Below are positions 6,838-7,632 of a stretch of 7,632 nucleotides of DNA, piece by piece. The notes under the pieces are model-generated. The model made no database searches, was not told the origin of the DNA, and saw only the letters and a program-made list of their open reading frames with translations. A program made the translations under genes and the position numbers. Numbering within the stretch: position 1 is the stretch's first letter; every line of letters begins with the position of its first letter. Source of the DNA: Candidatus Hydrogenedentota bacterium. GTDB lineage: Bacteria; Hydrogenedentota; Hydrogenedentia; Hydrogenedentales; SLHB01. The DNA is taken from assembly GCA_023384315.1 (NCBI GenBank), contig JAHDWY010000195.1:1-7632 (forward strand), in the 5' to 3' direction.

Positions 6838-7632
6838 ATGAGCGTATCGACTCGAATTCAGCGCGGAGCACTTCTAGCTGCCGCATGTATGTTGTTGCTT
6901 GTCGTAGTATCGATAGCCAACGCAGAACAGGCGCGGCTGGACGCCGCTCTGGCCACGCCGGTTCTACTGGAAGGCGCGCGACAGAATGCGTACCTGCGCG
7001 TTGCCGTAACGGGCGAGCCCCTGCCGGATGTAGCGGAACGTACACCGGTTAATATGGCCATCGTGCTCGACCGTTCCGGTTCCATGCAGGGCGAAAAGAT
7101 TGCGGCCGCGCGGGACGCTGCGAAACGGGCCATCGACCGCTTGCATCCGGATGACATCATCTCAGTTGTGGCATACGAATCCACGGTGCAAGTGCTCGTT
7201 CCCGCGACGCGCGCCACCGATACTGAATCGATATACCACGCGATCGATAGCGTACAGGCCGGAGGATCGACCGCCCTCTTCGCAGGGGTGAGCAAGGGGG
7301 CCGGCGAGATTCGAAAATTCCTCAGCAAAGACCGCGTCAACCGCATCGTGCTGCTCTCCGATGGACTGGCCAATATTGGCCCAAGTTCTCCCGGCGAACT
7401 GGGGGACCTCGGTACCGCCCTCGGCAAAGAAGGTATCGCCGTCTCCACCATGGGACTCGGCCTGGGCTACAATGAAGACCTGATGACCAAACTGGCTATG
7501 GCGAGCGATGGGAATCACATGTTCGTGGAGAACGCGGTAGATCTGGAGCGCGCTTACGCGTTGGAGTTTGGCGACGCCCTCAGCGTGGTCGCGCAGGACG
7601 TCGAAATGAAGCTAACGTGCAACACCGGCGTG
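6838..7632 (+). CDS. exported von Willebrand factor A domain protein, N-terminal part (3' end outside window)
   Basis: The frame is open from ATG 6838 to the window edge, giving 265 residues with no stop. Residues 1-29 form a signal peptide: basic start (STRIQR), a long hydrophobic core and a likely cleavage after ANA, before EQ. After a short beta-rich linker, the VWA domain begins near residue 72 with VNMAIVLDRSGSM. The metal-ion-dependent adhesion site is complete: Asp78, Ser80 and Ser82 of DxSxS, Thr145 in GGSTALFAGV, and Asp175 in LLSDG. Such domains bind a divalent cation and a protein ligand. The layout (signal peptide, beta segment, VWA near the N-terminus, beta-rich segment afterwards) resembles the YfbK and inter-alpha-trypsin-inhibitor-like bacterial VWA proteins. 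The rest of the protein is missing, so anchoring and extra domains cannot be judged. It is probably transcribed separately from ppk1, which ends 181 bp upstream. The domain call is secure; the role is unknown. Confidence 0.93.
   Translation, partial: MSVSTRIQRGALLAAACMLLLVVVSIANAEQARLDAALATPVLLEGARQNAYLRVAVTGEPLPDVAERTPVNMAIVLDRSGSMQGEKIAAARDAAKRAIDRLHPDDIISVVAYESTVQVLVPATRATDTESIYHAIDSVQAGGSTALFAGVSKGAGEIRKFLSKDRVNRIVLLSDGLANIGPSSPGELGDLGTALGKEGIAVSTMGLGLGYNEDLMTKLAMASDGNHMFVENAVDLERAYALEFGDALSVVAQDVEMKLTCNTGV

Overview
This is a 7.6 kb stretch of a GC-rich bacterial chromosome. It carries five protein-coding genes, all on the + strand, and two of them are cut by the window edges. Two genes encode proteins with Sec-type signal peptides, and none of the DNA looks mobile or recently acquired. 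A secreted beta-propeller protein and a signal-peptide von Willebrand A (VWA) protein beside housekeeping genes would suit an uncultured Gram-negative lineage of the planctomycete/Hydrogenedentes kind. That placement is an impression from gene style; no taxonomic marker is present.

Layout: (1) 2-265 is the C-terminal part of a Fur-family metal-dependent repressor. (2) 329-2497 is a zinc/cadmium/lead-exporting P1B-type ATPase (ZntA/CadA type), 63 bp downstream of the fur-like gene and probably controlled by it. A weak hairpin at 2499-2523 may end this unit. (3) 2587-4533 is an exported protein of 648 residues made of beta-propeller-like repeats, function unknown, with a strong Shine-Dalgarno that fixes its start. 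(4) 4632-6656 is polyphosphate kinase 1 (ppk1). It has no Shine-Dalgarno, and an extended -10 element lies so close to its ATG that the mRNA may be leaderless. (5) 6838 to the end is the N-terminal part of an exported VWA protein with an intact metal-ion-dependent adhesion site; it runs off the window.

How the genes work together: the Fur-like regulator and the ATPase form a believable metal-homeostasis pair. Polyphosphate can chelate divalent metals, so ppk1 nearby could be related, but its apparent own promoter and the unrelated gene between argue for plain neighbourhood. The propeller and VWA proteins are probably separate envelope or periplasmic functions.

I see no RNA genes, CRISPR array, insertion sequence or tRNA, and no gene-free stretch above 300 bases. 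The largest gap is 181 bp (6657-6837). I did not find a convincing new multi-gene system. The points most worth a second look are the Fur/exporter pairing, the Cys-x-x-Glu metal-binding-like domain of the ATPase, the possible leaderless ppk1 with a shortened active-site loop, and the unidentified propeller protein.
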